A DNA stretch of 64,000 bases from CAIWHR01 sp963813415 (GTDB taxonomy: Bacteria; Pseudomonadota; Gammaproteobacteria; Burkholderiales; Casimicrobiaceae). This document shows positions 25,919-35,193 of this stretch, in pieces. The notes beneath the pieces were generated by a model that saw only the letters and a list, made by a program, of their open reading frames with translations, did no database searches and was not told where the DNA came from. Location of the stretch: positions 124,001 to 188,000 of the forward strand of contig CAWEYW010000003.1 of NCBI GenBank assembly GCA_963813415.1. Direction: 5' to 3'. The position numbers and the translations under genes were made by a program. Every line of letters begins with the position of its first letter. Within the stretch, counting starts at the first letter, position 1.

Positions 25919-26326
25919 TTATTTGAGGTGATTCGAAACGAGCTTCGTCATCTCGAACATCGACACCTTGTTCTTGCCGCCGAACACTGCCTTGAGCTTG
26001 TCGTCGGCGTTGATGAGGCGCCTGTTCACGGCGTCCTGCAGCTTGTTCTTCTTGATGTAGTCCCAGATCCTCTTGGTGACTTCGGTGCGCGGCTGCGGAG
26101 TATTGCCGATGACTGCGGCGAGTTGCGCCGACGGCGTCATCGCCTTCATGAAAGCGGCATTCGGCTTGCGCTTCGTTGCGGCTTTCTTGGCAGTCTTCGG
26201 AGCGGCTTTCTTGGCGGGTGCTTTCTTTGCGGCGGTTTTCTTGGCGCCGGTTTTCTTGGCGGCCGTTTTTTTGCCGGCCGCCTTCTTGCCGGCGGACTTC
26301 TTTGCAGCTTTCTTGGCAGTAGCCAT
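25919..26326 (-). CDS. SWIB/MDM2-domain protein with histone H1-like Lys/Ala tail
   Basis: A 135-residue protein. Residues 1-55 are almost only Lys, Ala, Thr, Pro and Gly in AKK-type repeats, resembling eukaryotic H1 tails and bacterial histone-like proteins. Residues about 60-135 form a SWIB domain (SAQLAAVIGNTPQPRTEV, IWDYIKKNKLQD, ADDKLKAVFG, MFEMTKLVSNHL). Such fusions occur in chlamydiae and in many proteobacteria. DNA or nucleoid association is inferred from the basic tail. A TATAGT hexamer at 26429-26424 on this strand may be its -10, which gives a leader of about 90 bases. GAAGGAGAAC directly precedes the ATG. Confidence 0.9.
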   Translation of the reverse strand: MATAKKAAKKSAGKKAAGKKTAAKKTGAKKTAAKKAPAKKAAPKTAKKAATKRKPNAAFMKAMTPSAQLAAVIGNTPQPRTEVTKRIWDYIKKNKLQDAVNRRLINADDKLKAVFGGKNKVSMFEMTKLVSNHLK

Positions 26327-26643
26327 AGTTCTCCTTCCTGTGAATGGACGCGCGAACGAACCAGCGCCGAACCCTCTGAAGCAGACCCTCCTGTCATGGG
26401 TACCCCCTGCTCCATCGCGGGGAACTATACCGCATTCACCGAGGGAGGGAAGTGTCGAAACAGGCCTTTTTTAGAGGGAAGGCCCGGGGTGTTGCATCAG
26501 CGCTCACCCGGCGAAGCGCAGACCGGAATGCATGCGCGTGCTCGCCGTGCGCACATGCGCCGGACGACGAAGGGGTGCGCAGCACCGCTGCGTCCCGTAC
26601 TCGCGGGCCACGACGCCGCCGCCCACCGGAAGCATTGCGCAGC
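26327..26643. other. Intergenic region, 317 bases, between SWIB and TraB/GumN-like genes
   Basis: The first part is probably the SWIB promoter and leader. The rest contains an open frame in phase with the downstream gene that reads Cys/Arg-rich and unlike any family, so I treat it as untranslated. A run of six T follows GGCC at about 26464. No other element is seen. Confidence 0.45.
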
Positions 26644-27642
26644 ATGCTCGGGGCGCTGGGTGCGTTCGTTTGCGACTCTGTGCCGCGCTCGGAAGACACA
26701 GGATCGGGATCACGCTCGCCATCCTTCGCGCTCCGGCATGCTCTCGGCAAGCCGGTGCTCGTGGTGCTCGTTGCACTCAGCTTGCTGACCGCCGTGGCGG
26801 GTGCCGCGGATGCGGATCGTGGAGTGCGCGCGCCGTCGACCTGGCCACATGGCATCCTTTTTCGCGTCGACCATCCCGGTCGTCCGGCTTCCTATGTCTT
26901 CGGTACCGTGCACTCGGCCGATCCGCGCGCGACGGTGGTGGCTGGCAAGGCGACGGTGGCGATGGCGCACACGCGCACGCTCGCCGTCGAAGCAAACCTC
27001 GGCCCCGGTGATATCGGTGATTTCTTCGCCGGCGCGCAGTTGCCGGAGGGCCAGCAGCTGGCGGACTGGCTCGCGCCCCGCACCATGGCCGCCGTCGAGC
27101 AGGCGCTGGCCGACCGGATGGATGCGGGTACCGTACGCCGACTCAAGCCCTGGGCCGCGTTCCTCAAACTCGCCGAAGGACCGCCCACGAGCGCGCCGAC
27201 CCTCGACGCACTACTGCGCGCGGCGGCCCGTGAGCGCCACATGGCGATCCTCGGCCTCGAGTTACCCGAAGAGCAGGTTGCCGCACTGGATTCGATTCCC
27301 ATGGCGAGTCAGGTTGCCCTCGTCGAGTACGTGCTGCGGGAGCGCGCGGCGCTCGCGAGCGACCACGAAGCGGCCGTGCATGCGTGGCTCGCAGGAGACC
27401 TGCGGGCGCTCGCGCGCACTGCCGAGGCACCGGGCGTGCGGGACCCGGAAGTTGCCGCGCATTTCGCGGCGCTGCGCACCGCGCTGATCGACGGCCGCTC
27501 GGCGCTGCTCGCGCATCGGCTGTTCGTGCCGCTCCGCGCGGGTGGCGTGTTCGTCGTGGTCGGAGCCTCGCACCTCGCCGGGCCGCGTGGCCTCCTGGCA
27601 TTGCTGCACGCGCAGGGGTATCGAATCACGCCCTTGCCCTGA
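26644..27642 (+). CDS. TraB/GumN (PrgY)-family protein, probably exported
   Basis: About 330 residues with the two family hallmarks: YVFGTVHSADPR near the mature N-terminus, and the C-terminal FVVVGASHLAGPRGLLALL, with conserved GxxH motifs. These proteins resemble Tiki-type metalloproteases, but the activity of bacterial members is mostly unproven. A hydrophobic stretch (VLVVLVALSLLTAVAGA) looks like a signal peptide. The start is uncertain. ATG 26644 leaves a long n-region, and a downstream GTG before PRSEDTG would shorten it. Confidence 0.8.
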   Translation: MLGALGAFVCDSVPRSEDTGSGSRSPSFALRHALGKPVLVVLVALSLLTAVAGAADADRGVRAPSTWPHGILFRVDHPGRPASYVFGTVHSADPRATVVAGKATVAMAHTRTLAVEANLGPGDIGDFFAGAQLPEGQQLADWLAPRTMAAVEQALADRMDAGTVRRLKPWAAFLKLAEGPPTSAPTLDALLRAAARERHMAILGLELPEEQVAALDSIPMASQVALVEYVLRERAALASDHEAAVHAWLAGDLRALARTAEAPGVRDPEVAAHFAALRTALIDGRSALLAHRLFVPLRAGGVFVVVGASHLAGPRGLLALLHAQGYRITPLP

Positions 27643-27727
27643 CGCATCGGCCGCAATGGGCCGGCGTGGGCGTGCACCGGCGTAGAATTGCAGTTCGCGA
27701 TTGCGCGCGGCCCGCGCCAGACGACCC

Positions 27728-28378
27728 TTGAACATCGCCGACCTGCGTACCGACTATCGCCGCGAGACGCTCGACGAGCGCGACGTGGCACCCGATCCCT
27801 TCCGCCAGTTCGGGCACTGGCTCGATGAAGCGATCCGCGGACAGCTGCCCGAACCCACGGCCATGACCCTCGCCACGGTCGGAGAAGAGGGGCGTCCGTC
27901 CGCGCGCATCGTGCTGCTCAAGGGGTTCGATTCGGCCGGCTTCGTATTCTTCACCAACTATGCGAGCCGCAAGGGTGCCGATCTCGCCCTGCATCCTCGG
28001 GCGGCGCTGCTCTTCCACTGGGTCGAGCTCGAGCGCCAGGTGCGCATCGAAGGTGCCGTGGAGAAGGTCGCCGCGGCCGAATCCGACGCCTACTTTGCCA
28101 GCCGACCGCGCGCGTCGCGCCTGGGCGCATGGGCCTCCCCGCAAAGCGAGGCGATTGCCGACCGCACCGTCCTGCAACAGCGGTTCACCGACGTCGAACG
28201 GCGGTTTGCGGAGGCGGGCGAGAACATTCCCCGGCCGCCGCACTGGGGGGGTTACCGCCTGATTCCCGAGTTGCTGGAGTTCTGGCAGGGGCGACCCTCG
28301 CGCCTGCACGACCGCGTTCGCTACCGGCGCGTGTCGCCGCAGGCAGGTTCCTGGACCGTAGACCGGCTCGCGCCGTGA
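27728..28378 (+). CDS. pdxH: Pyridoxamine 5'-phosphate oxidase
   Basis: PdxH oxidises pyridoxine or pyridoxamine 5'-phosphate to PLP with FMN. The 216-residue product starts at TTG (NIADLRTDYRRE, the family N-terminus). It has PTAMTLATVGEEGRPSARIVLLKG, FFTNYASRKGADL, the HWVELERQVRIEG segment and the C-terminal PPHWGGYRLIP with RLHDRVRYRR. Length matches E. coli (218). Its stop overlaps the start of the following transporter gene. Confidence 0.96.
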   Translation: MNIADLRTDYRRETLDERDVAPDPFRQFGHWLDEAIRGQLPEPTAMTLATVGEEGRPSARIVLLKGFDSAGFVFFTNYASRKGADLALHPRAALLFHWVELERQVRIEGAVEKVAAAESDAYFASRPRASRLGAWASPQSEAIADRTVLQQRFTDVERRFAEAGENIPRPPHWGGYRLIPELLEFWQGRPSRLHDRVRYRRVSPQAGSWTVDRLAP

Positions 28379-29526
28379 CGCGTGCGGCGGATCGCGACGC
28401 GCGCACGCTGGTCGCGCTGATCGCGCTCGGAATCGCCAACCACGTCGTGCTTGGCGGCAGTCGGGTCACCGTATCGCTCGACGCGCTGTCGCACGGCGCC
28501 TCGCCGTTCATGGTGGGCGCGCTCGTGGCGCTCTATGCGGTGCTGCCCATGCTCTTGGGGGTTCCTGCCGGCCGCTTTGCCGATCGTGTCGGCGTGCGCG
28601 GGCCGATGCGCGTGGGATCGGCCGGCTTGATCGCGGGCGCCGCGGTGCCGGTGCTGTTCCCCGGCATGGCTGCGCTGTTCGTGAGCGCGGCCGCGGTGGG
28701 CGTGTCGTTCATGACTTTCCAGATCGCCGCCCAGAAGGCCACGGGCGGGCTTGGCGGACCCGCCGACCGCGCGCGCAATTTCAGCATGCTCGCGATGGGC
28801 TATTCGATCTCGGGCTTCATCGGACCGCTGCTCGCGGGATTCACCATCGACCAGTGGGGCTTCGGCGCGGCGTTCGCGCTGCTGGCCGCCGTTCCCATCA
28901 CCTCCACCGTGGTGCTCGCCACCGGGCGGCTGCACATTCCCGAAGGCGAGCCGGTGGCGATCAGCAAAAGTGGAGGCGGCGTCCTGGTGTTGCTGCGCCA
29001 GCCGACGCTGCGTCGCGTGTTCGCGATGAACGCACTCTTCGCGATGGCGTGGGACCTCCACACCATCTTCGTGCCGATCTATGGCGCCAGGCTGCACCTG
29101 TCGGCGTCGCAGATCGGCGCGGTGCTGTCGACGTTCGCGGCGGCAACATTCGTGGTGCGGCTGTGCATGCCCGGTCTCATGCGCTGGCGCAGCGAGCACC
29201 AGGTGCTGACCATCGCGCTGTTCGTCGCCGGGCTCGTCTACCTCGCGTTCCCGTTCGCGACCACGGCGTGGGCGCTGGCGTCGCTGTCGTTCATGCTCGG
29301 ACTGGGCCTCGGCAGCGGGCAGCCGATGGTCATGTCGCTGCTGCACACCCACGCGCCTGCGGGGCGTATCGGCGAGGCCGTCGGCGTGCGCATGTCGCTG
29401 GTGCAGACGTCGGCGGTGGCGGTGCCGCTGCTCTTCGGAGCGCTCGGCACGTCGCTCGGCCTCACCCCGGTATTCTGGTCGGTAGGGGTGTTTCTCACCA
29501 CCGCGGGCTTCTTCTCGCGCCGCTGA
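28375..29526 (+). CDS. MFS transporter
   Basis: A 383-residue major-facilitator protein with about 12 hydrophobic segments. The loop 2-3 motif reads GVPAGRFADRVGVRGPMR. It also has GYSISGFIGPLLAGFTIDQWGF and a glycine-rich segment GLGLGSGQPMVMSLLHTHAPAGR. The GTG start lies inside the pdxH stop (GTGA), so translation is coupled. The substrate cannot be read from the sequence. The coupling to PLP synthesis may be incidental. Confidence 0.87.
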   Translation: MTRAADRDARTLVALIALGIANHVVLGGSRVTVSLDALSHGASPFMVGALVALYAVLPMLLGVPAGRFADRVGVRGPMRVGSAGLIAGAAVPVLFPGMAALFVSAAAVGVSFMTFQIAAQKATGGLGGPADRARNFSMLAMGYSISGFIGPLLAGFTIDQWGFGAAFALLAAVPITSTVVLATGRLHIPEGEPVAISKSGGGVLVLLRQPTLRRVFAMNALFAMAWDLHTIFVPIYGARLHLSASQIGAVLSTFAAATFVVRLCMPGLMRWRSEHQVLTIALFVAGLVYLAFPFATTAWALASLSFMLGLGLGSGQPMVMSLLHTHAPAGRIGEAVGVRMSLVQTSAVAVPLLFGALGTSLGLTPVFWSVGVFLTTAGFFSRR

Positions 29527-29544
29527 GGCCGGTATGGCCAACCG

Positions 29545-30120
29545 CTACGCAGCGCCGGAACGAGCCTTCAGCCGGTCGACGAAGGTCTTGCGGAACTTGG
29601 CCACCTTCGGCGCAACGACGACCTGGCAGTACGGCTGGCGGCCGTTGCGCACGAAATATTCCTGGTGGTAGTTCTCGGCCGGATAGAACGGCGCCTGATC
29701 GACGATCTCGGTGACGATCGGATCGCGCCACAGCTTCGCCTGCAGCAGCTCGCGCACGACGTCCTCGGCGGTCGTGCGCTGCTCCGGCGTCTGGCAGAAG
29801 ATCACCGAGCGGTACTGCGTGCCGACGTCGTTGCCCTGCCGATCGCGCGTGGTCGGATCATGGATGCTGAAGAACACCCTCAAGAGATCGTGAAAGGACA
29901 GCACCCCGGGATCGAACGTGACGCGCACCACCTCCGCGTGCCCGGTGCGGCCACTGCACACCTCCTCGTAGCTCGGGTCGGCGCGCTCGCCTCCGGCATA
30001 TCCGGATTCGACCGCGATCACGCCCTCGAGCTCGTCGAATACGGCCTCGAGACACCAGAAGCAGCCGCCGCCCAGCACGGCGATTTCCGGTGCAGCTGAA
30101 GGTGTGGATGAAGTAGGCAT
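29545..30120 (-). CDS. msrA: Peptide methionine-S-sulfoxide reductase
   Basis: MsrA repairs the S-epimer of methionine sulfoxide. The 191 residues contain GCFWC with catalytic Cys20 and Cys23, GYAGGERADPSYEEVCSGRTGHAEVV, FFSIHDPTTRDRQGNDVGTQYRS and a C-terminal PYCQVV cysteine that can serve in resolution. It is convergent with the MFS gene, with 18 bases between stops. Confidence 0.96.
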   Translation of the reverse strand: MPTSSTPSAAPEIAVLGGGCFWCLEAVFDELEGVIAVESGYAGGERADPSYEEVCSGRTGHAEVVRVTFDPGVLSFHDLLRVFFSIHDPTTRDRQGNDVGTQYRSVIFCQTPEQRTTAEDVVRELLQAKLWRDPIVTEIVDQAPFYPAENYHQEYFVRNGRQPYCQVVVAPKVAKFRKTFVDRLKARSGAA

Positions 30121-30285
30121 GATCGGGCTCCGGCTTGATAAGGGGTGTGCGCTCGCGTGGCGCCGACGTCGCTTGTGACCGCGCGCCGCGGCGCGCGTTC
30201 AGCCCTCGTTGGTCGCGCGGCCGCGGCGCGGCTTACAGCGGCGGCCCGGTGCGATAATGCGCCACCTCGCCATCCAGGACCGACC

Positions 30286-30909
30286 ATGCCACGGCTGTTG
30301 CCGCGCGAAGGCAAGTTCTTCGACTTCTTCAACCAGCACGCCGAGCTCGCATCGCGGGCCGCCCTCGAGCTCCAGGCGCTGCTCGCCGATCTCACGCAGC
30401 TCGACCGGCGCAGTCGCGCCATCGAGAAGCACGAGAAGATGGCCGACCAGATCACGCATCAGACGGTGCAGCTCCTCCACCAGACGTTCATCACCCCCCT
30501 CGACCGCGACGAGATCCATCATCTCATCACGAACATGGACGACGTTCTCGACCTCATGGAGGACATCGCGCAGTGCCTGTTCCTGTACGACGTCCGGGCG
30601 GTGACCGTCGAAGCGCAGAAGCTCGCCGAGATCTGCGTGAGCTGCACCGCCAAGGTCAAGGATGCCGTGAACAAGCTCGAGAACATGCAGAACGCCGACG
30701 CGATCCTGCGCATCTGCGGCGAGATCGACCGGCTCGAGACCGAGGCGGACCATGTCTTCCGTGCGGCACTCGCCAAGCTCTTCCGCGAGGAGCCGGATGC
30801 ACGCGAGATCATCAAGCTGAAGGAGGTCTATCAGCTCCTCGAGGCCGTCACCGACAAGTGCGAGGACGTCGCCAACGTCATCGAGGGCATCGTCCTCGAG
30901 AACGCCTGA
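30286..30909 (+). CDS. DUF47-family phosphate-transport accessory protein (PhoU-like)
   Basis: A 207-residue, all-helical cytosolic protein (FFDFFNQHAELASRAALEL, HEKMADQITHQTVQLLHQTFITPLDRDEIHHLI, DEIDRLE-like repeats). DUF47 proteins are structurally PhoU-like and are encoded beside Pit transporters, where they are thought to control them. Here pit follows after 54 bases. The start is the ATG at 30286. A GATAAT hexamer 24 bases upstream could be the -10. Confidence 0.92.
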   Translation: MPRLLPREGKFFDFFNQHAELASRAALELQALLADLTQLDRRSRAIEKHEKMADQITHQTVQLLHQTFITPLDRDEIHHLITNMDDVLDLMEDIAQCLFLYDVRAVTVEAQKLAEICVSCTAKVKDAVNKLENMQNADAILRICGEIDRLETEADHVFRAALAKLFREEPDAREIIKLKEVYQLLEAVTDKCEDVANVIEGIVLENA

Positions 30910-30963
30910 GCCGGCGGCGCGGGGAGCGCGCCGGACGATTCGCAGCTCTACACTGGGCAGGGG

Positions 30964-31971
30964 ATGAGCGTGGGCAGCATCGGCTTCGAGATGGTCGTGT
31001 TCCTGATCGTGCTGGCGCTCGCGTTCGACTTCATGAATGGCTTTCACGACGCTGCCAATTCCATCGCAACGATCGTGTCCACCCGCGTCCTGCGCCCGCA
31101 ATGGGCGGTGGCCTGGGCCGCCTTCTTCAACTTCATTGCGTTCGCGGTGTTCGGGCTGTCGGTGGCGAGCACGATCGGCACCGGGGTCATCGACCCGGCC
31201 ATCGTCGATCAGCACGTGGTGTTCGGCGCACTCGTCGGCGCGATCGCCTGGAACATCATCACCTGGTGGTACGGGCTGCCTTCGAGCTCGTCGCATGCGC
31301 TGATCGGGGGGCTGGGTGGGGCCGCCGTCGCCAAGGGCGGGTTCCAGGCGCTCGTCGGCAGCGGCTTCCTGAAGATCACCCTCGCCATCGTGCTCTCGCC
31401 CCTGCTGGGTTTCGTCCTCGGGATGCTCCTGATGACGTGCGTCGCGTGGATCTTCTTCCGCACGCCGCCGCATCGCGTGGATCGCTGGTTCCGCCGCCTG
31501 CAATTCGTTTCGGCGGCGATGTACAGCCTCGGGCACGGCGGCAATGACGCGCAGAAGACCATGGGCATCATCGCCATGCTGCTCTTCGTCTCGGGCATGA
31601 GCGGTCCGACGTTCCACGTGCCCTTCTGGGTGGTGCTTTCCTGCCAGGCCGCGATGGCGCTCGGCACGCTGTTCGGCGGCTGGCGGATCGTCAAGACCAT
31701 GGGCATGCGCATCACCAAGCTGAAGCCCGTCGGCGGCTTCTGCGCCGAGACCGGGGGCGCGATCACGCTGTTCCTTGCCACCGGGCTCGGCATTCCGGTA
31801 TCGACGACCCATACGATCACCGGTTCGATCATCGGGGTGGGCGCGGTGCACAAGCTTTCCGCAGTGCGCTGGGGCGTCGCGCAATCCATCGTCTGGGCCT
31901 GGGTGCTCACGATTCCGTGCTCCGCCTTCATCTCGGCGATTGCGTGGTGGATCGCGCGCCGCCTCGCGTGA
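30964..31971 (+). CDS. pit: Low-affinity inorganic phosphate transporter, Pit family
   Basis: Pit imports metal-phosphate complexes using the proton gradient. The 335-residue membrane protein shows both halves of the PiT signature: DFMNGFHDAANSIATIVSTRVL near residue 22 and GHGGNDAQKTMGII in the second half. GIPVSTTHTITGSIIGVG also occurs. It has about ten hydrophobic segments and the shorter length of non-enteric Pit proteins. The DUF47 gene precedes it. Confidence 0.94.
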   Translation: MSVGSIGFEMVVFLIVLALAFDFMNGFHDAANSIATIVSTRVLRPQWAVAWAAFFNFIAFAVFGLSVASTIGTGVIDPAIVDQHVVFGALVGAIAWNIITWWYGLPSSSSHALIGGLGGAAVAKGGFQALVGSGFLKITLAIVLSPLLGFVLGMLLMTCVAWIFFRTPPHRVDRWFRRLQFVSAAMYSLGHGGNDAQKTMGIIAMLLFVSGMSGPTFHVPFWVVLSCQAAMALGTLFGGWRIVKTMGMRITKLKPVGGFCAETGGAITLFLATGLGIPVSTTHTITGSIIGVGAVHKLSAVRWGVAQSIVWAWVLTIPCSAFISAIAWWIARRLA

Positions 31972-31972
31972 C

Positions 31973-32872
31973 ATGAGCTTGCGCTCGCGTGCCGGTGCGG
32001 CGATCACGTTCCTGGCCCGCGTCGCCCGACACCTGTCGGACGTCGGCCTGACGCGCACGGCGGCGAGCCTGTCCTTCACCACGCTGCTCGGGCTGGTGCC
32101 GCTCGCCACCGTGGCACTGGTGGCGGTCGCGCGGTTCCCGGTGTTCGAGCAATGGGTGGCGGTGCTCGAGGCGTTCCTGCTGCGCCACATGCTTCCGGCG
32201 AGCGCGTATGCCGTCGTGCACGAGCAACTGATGGCCTTCATCGAGAACGCGGCCGGTCTGACCGGCGTGTCGGTGGCGTTCCTGATCGCCACGGCGCTCA
32301 TGGCCACCGCGACCGTCGAGCGCGAGATCAACCTGATCTGGGGCATCCGTCGCCGGCGGCCCTTCGGGCGCCGGCTGATCGTCTACGCGCTCGGCCTCAC
32401 GACCGGGCCCGCGCTCGTGGGGGCGACGATCTCCACGCTGACGACGCTGCTGAGTGAATCCGTCGCCGCGGTGCCCCTGCGCGACATCCTGGTCGCGCAT
32501 GGCGTGCGCCCGGTGCCGCTCGCCGTGATCACGATCGGCCTGACGCTACTCTACGCCATCGTGCCCGCGCGGCCGGTGCCGTGGCGCTGGGCCTTCGCCG
32601 GCGCCCTGGCGGCGGCAATCGCCCTCGAATTCGCCAGGGAGGCCTTCGCCTTCTATCTGGCGAGCGTCCCCACCTACAAGGTCGTCTACGGTGCCGTCGC
32701 GGCGTTGCCCGTGTTCCTGCTCTGGATCTATCTCTGCTGGATGATCGTGCTCGCGGGAGCGGCCATCACCGCGACACTGACCGAGCCGACGTGGCCGTTG
32801 CCGCAGCCATCGGCGGACCCGCAGGATGCGATGACGACGTCGACTTCGGCTTCCCGGAACGTCGCGTCATGA
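31973..32872 (+). CDS. YihY/BrkB-family inner-membrane protein
   Basis: A 299-residue protein with six or seven hydrophobic segments. It has the family motifs LTRTAASLSFTTLLGLVPL and EINLIWGI, and the C-terminal YKVVYGAVAALPVFLLWIYLCWMIVLAGA. This family (UPF0761) was once called RNase BN, an assignment since withdrawn for the E. coli protein. The function is not established. The ATG lies one base beyond the pit stop (TGACATG), so the genes are probably cotranscribed. Confidence 0.9.
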   Translation: MSLRSRAGAAITFLARVARHLSDVGLTRTAASLSFTTLLGLVPLATVALVAVARFPVFEQWVAVLEAFLLRHMLPASAYAVVHEQLMAFIENAAGLTGVSVAFLIATALMATATVEREINLIWGIRRRRPFGRRLIVYALGLTTGPALVGATISTLTTLLSESVAAVPLRDILVAHGVRPVPLAVITIGLTLLYAIVPARPVPWRWAFAGALAAAIALEFAREAFAFYLASVPTYKVVYGAVAALPVFLLWIYLCWMIVLAGAAITATLTEPTWPLPQPSADPQDAMTTSTSASRNVAS

Positions 32873-32984
32873 GCCGACTGCGGCGCACGATCGCGGCCAG
32901 CGACCGTTCATGCCTGATGGGCTGCCTTGCCGAATCGGGGCTGCCAAGCTAAATTCCGGACGGTTTTCGAGGAGCGCCCGCATC

Positions 32985-33590
32985 GTGTGGTCCATCATTC
33001 AAGCGGCCGGATGGCCGATCTGGCTGTTGATCTTCGCGTCCGTGATCGCGCTGGCGCTCATCTTCGAGCGCCTGTGGTCCCTCCGGCAGAGCGTCGTCGC
33101 GCCGCCGGGACTCGTCGACAAGGTGCTGGCGGGCTACCGCGAGCATGGCGCGTCGCCCGAGCTGCTCGCCGCCACGGCGCGCCAGGGTCCGCTCGGCCGC
33201 ATCCTCGCCGCGGGCCTCGCCAACGTCAAAAACCCTCGCCCCGTCATGCGCGAAGCCATCGAGGAAACCGGCCGAGTGGTCACGCACGACCTCGACCGCT
33301 TCCTGACGACGCTCGGGACGATCGCCGCGATGTCGCCGCTTCTCGGTCTCTTCGGCACGGTCGTCGGCATGATCGAAATCTTCGGCTCGCAATCCGCCAC
33401 GGGATCCAATCCCATCCAGCTCGCGCACGGCATCTCGGTCGCCCTCTACAACACGGCGTTCGGCCTGATCGTCGCGATCCCGAGCATGATCTTCTACCGC
33501 CATTTCCGGGCGAAGGTGGACAGCTTCATCATCGAGATGGAGCAGCAGGCGATCAAGCTCGTCGATTTCGCGCACAACGAGCGCACGTAA
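32985..33590 (+). CDS. exbB: MotA/TolQ/ExbB proton-channel family protein
   Basis: A 201-residue inner-membrane protein with three membrane segments: WPIWLLIFASVIALALIF near the N-terminus, then LGTIAAMSPLLGLFGTVVGMIEIF and SVALYNTAFGLIVAIPSMIFY. The last two are the ExbB/TolQ signature. With ExbD it forms a proton channel that powers an outer-membrane process. I chose GTG 32985 because GAGGAG lies about ten bases upstream. It is followed by exbD after three bases. No tonB is in the window, so the energised partner is unknown. Confidence 0.92.
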   Translation: MWSIIQAAGWPIWLLIFASVIALALIFERLWSLRQSVVAPPGLVDKVLAGYREHGASPELLAATARQGPLGRILAAGLANVKNPRPVMREAIEETGRVVTHDLDRFLTTLGTIAAMSPLLGLFGTVVGMIEIFGSQSATGSNPIQLAHGISVALYNTAFGLIVAIPSMIFYRHFRAKVDSFIIEMEQQAIKLVDFAHNERT

Positions 33591-33593
33591 GCG

Positions 33594-34013
33594 ATGAACC
33601 TGCGCGGCATGCGGCCCCGCGACGAGCCGGAGATCAACTTCATCCCGCTCATCGACGTCCTGCTCGTCATCCTGATCTTCCTGATGGTGACGACGACGTA
33701 CCAGCGCGTCGCCGAACTCCAGATCACCCTGCCCGAAGCAGACGCCGACCAGGCGCGGCAGCGCCCGCACGAGATCAATGTCGGGATCGACGCACAGGGC
33801 CGCTACGTGATCGATCGGACCGTGTTCACGTTCACCAATGTCGGCGTGCTCGCCGATGCGCTGCGCCGCGCGGCCGGCGACGCCAAGGACCCGGTGGTGA
33901 TCATCAACGCGGACGCCAACGCCACGCACCAGTCGGTCATCCACGTGATGGAAGCGGCACGCCTTGCCGGCATGGTGCGCATCACGTTCGCGACGCAGTC
34001 TCCGCCGAAGTGA
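33594..34013 (+). CDS. exbD: ExbD/TolR family protein
   Basis: A 139-residue partner of ExbB. It has a short cytosolic N-terminus, one membrane helix with the essential acidic residue (INFIPLIDVLLVILIFLMVTT, where the Asp is proton-carrying in the family), and a periplasmic domain ending FATQSPPK. In betaproteobacteria this pair regularly precedes lpxK, which fits the present order. Confidence 0.94.
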   Translation: MNLRGMRPRDEPEINFIPLIDVLLVILIFLMVTTTYQRVAELQITLPEADADQARQRPHEINVGIDAQGRYVIDRTVFTFTNVGVLADALRRAAGDAKDPVVIINADANATHQSVIHVMEAARLAGMVRITFATQSPPK

Positions 34014-34109
34014 CCGCGTGAAGCGGGCCCGCGCATCCGGCCAACGCGCCGGGCGCGCTTGCCCGACCTGCGGCACAGGGAACGTGCCGCTCCAGCGGCG
34101 GACGAGGCC

Positions 34110-35174
34110 ATGCCGACTCCAGCCATGACACTCCGCGAACATCTCGTGCGCTCCTGGTATGCGCCGGGGGCGACGCCGCTCACGGTGGTGCTGCTCCCGC
34201 TGGCGATGCTCTTTCGCGGCATCGCCGCCCTGCGGCGCGTGTGCTATGGCAGCGGCGCATGCAGCCGTCACCGGTTGCCGGTACCGGTGATCATCGTCGG
34301 CAACATCACGGTCGGAGGCACCGGCAAGACACCGCTCGTCATCGCGTTGTGCGAGGCGCTCGCCGCGCGCGGCTTTACTCCGGGCGTGGTCAGTCGCGGA
34401 GCGGGACGCAGGGATCCGGCGCGCGTCGCTGTGGTGGCTGGCGATGCATCCGCCGCCATGGTGGGCGACGAACCGCTGCTGATCGCCCGGCGGGGCGTGC
34501 CGGTGGCGGTAGGGGCCGATCGCGCCGCGGCCGGCCGTGCATTGCTCGCCGCGCATCCCCAATGCGACGTCATCGTGGCCGACGACGGCCTGCAACATTA
34601 CGCGCTGGAGCGCGACATCGAGGTGGCCGTGCTGGACGGTGCGCGCGGCATCGGCAATGGCTGGCTCCTGCCCGCGGGGCCGCTGCGGGAGAGCGTCGCG
34701 CGGCTCGATCGCGTCGACGAGATCGTGGTGAACGGGGCGTGGCGCGCGCCGCGATCGCTGCCGCGTCCGGCAAGCGCGACCATGCAGCTTGTCGCGCGCC
34801 GGTTCGTCAACGTGACGGACCCTTCGCGCACCTGCAGCGCGTCGGACCTCAAGGGCGCCAGGCTCCAGGCGGTCGCCGGCCTCGGTCACCCGGAGCGCTT
34901 CTTCGCGATGCTGCGCGCGCTCGGCCTCGAAGCGACGACCCGGGCGTTCCCGGATCACCACGAATACGCGCCGGGCGAGCTCGCGTTTCCCGGCGCGGAC
35001 GCCATCCTGATGACCGAAAAGGATGCGGTAAAATGCGGACGCTTCGCCGATGCGCGCTGCTGGTACCTGCGGGTCGACGCGGCGATCGACGGGGCGTTGA
35101 TCGAGCGCATCGTTGCCCGGTTGCGGACGCTTCATGCAAACGCGCGCCCGACGCGTGCCGGCGATACTCATTGA
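34110..35174 (+). CDS. lpxK: Tetraacyldisaccharide 4'-kinase
   Basis: LpxK phosphorylates the 4' position of the lipid A precursor at the inner face of the inner membrane. The 354 residues begin with an amphipathic/hydrophobic anchor (LTVVLLPLAMLFRGIAALRR). The P-loop GNITVGGTGKTP lies at 64-75. DDGLQHYALERDIEVAVLD and FPDHHEY follow, the expected catalytic blocks. ATG 34110 is preceded by GACGAGG, and an ATG five codons later is possible. Confidence 0.95.
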   Translation: MPTPAMTLREHLVRSWYAPGATPLTVVLLPLAMLFRGIAALRRVCYGSGACSRHRLPVPVIIVGNITVGGTGKTPLVIALCEALAARGFTPGVVSRGAGRRDPARVAVVAGDASAAMVGDEPLLIARRGVPVAVGADRAAAGRALLAAHPQCDVIVADDGLQHYALERDIEVAVLDGARGIGNGWLLPAGPLRESVARLDRVDEIVVNGAWRAPRSLPRPASATMQLVARRFVNVTDPSRTCSASDLKGARLQAVAGLGHPERFFAMLRALGLEATTRAFPDHHEYAPGELAFPGADAILMTEKDAVKCGRFADARCWYLRVDAAIDGALIERIVARLRTLHANARPTRAGDTH

Positions 35175-35193
35175 CACGCAGGACAGGCGGAAC

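Noticed and set aside
26452..26643. In-frame 5' extension of the TraB/GumN-like gene
   Set aside because: The added 64 residues are Cys/Arg-rich, unlike the family, and would bury the signal peptide far from the N-terminus.
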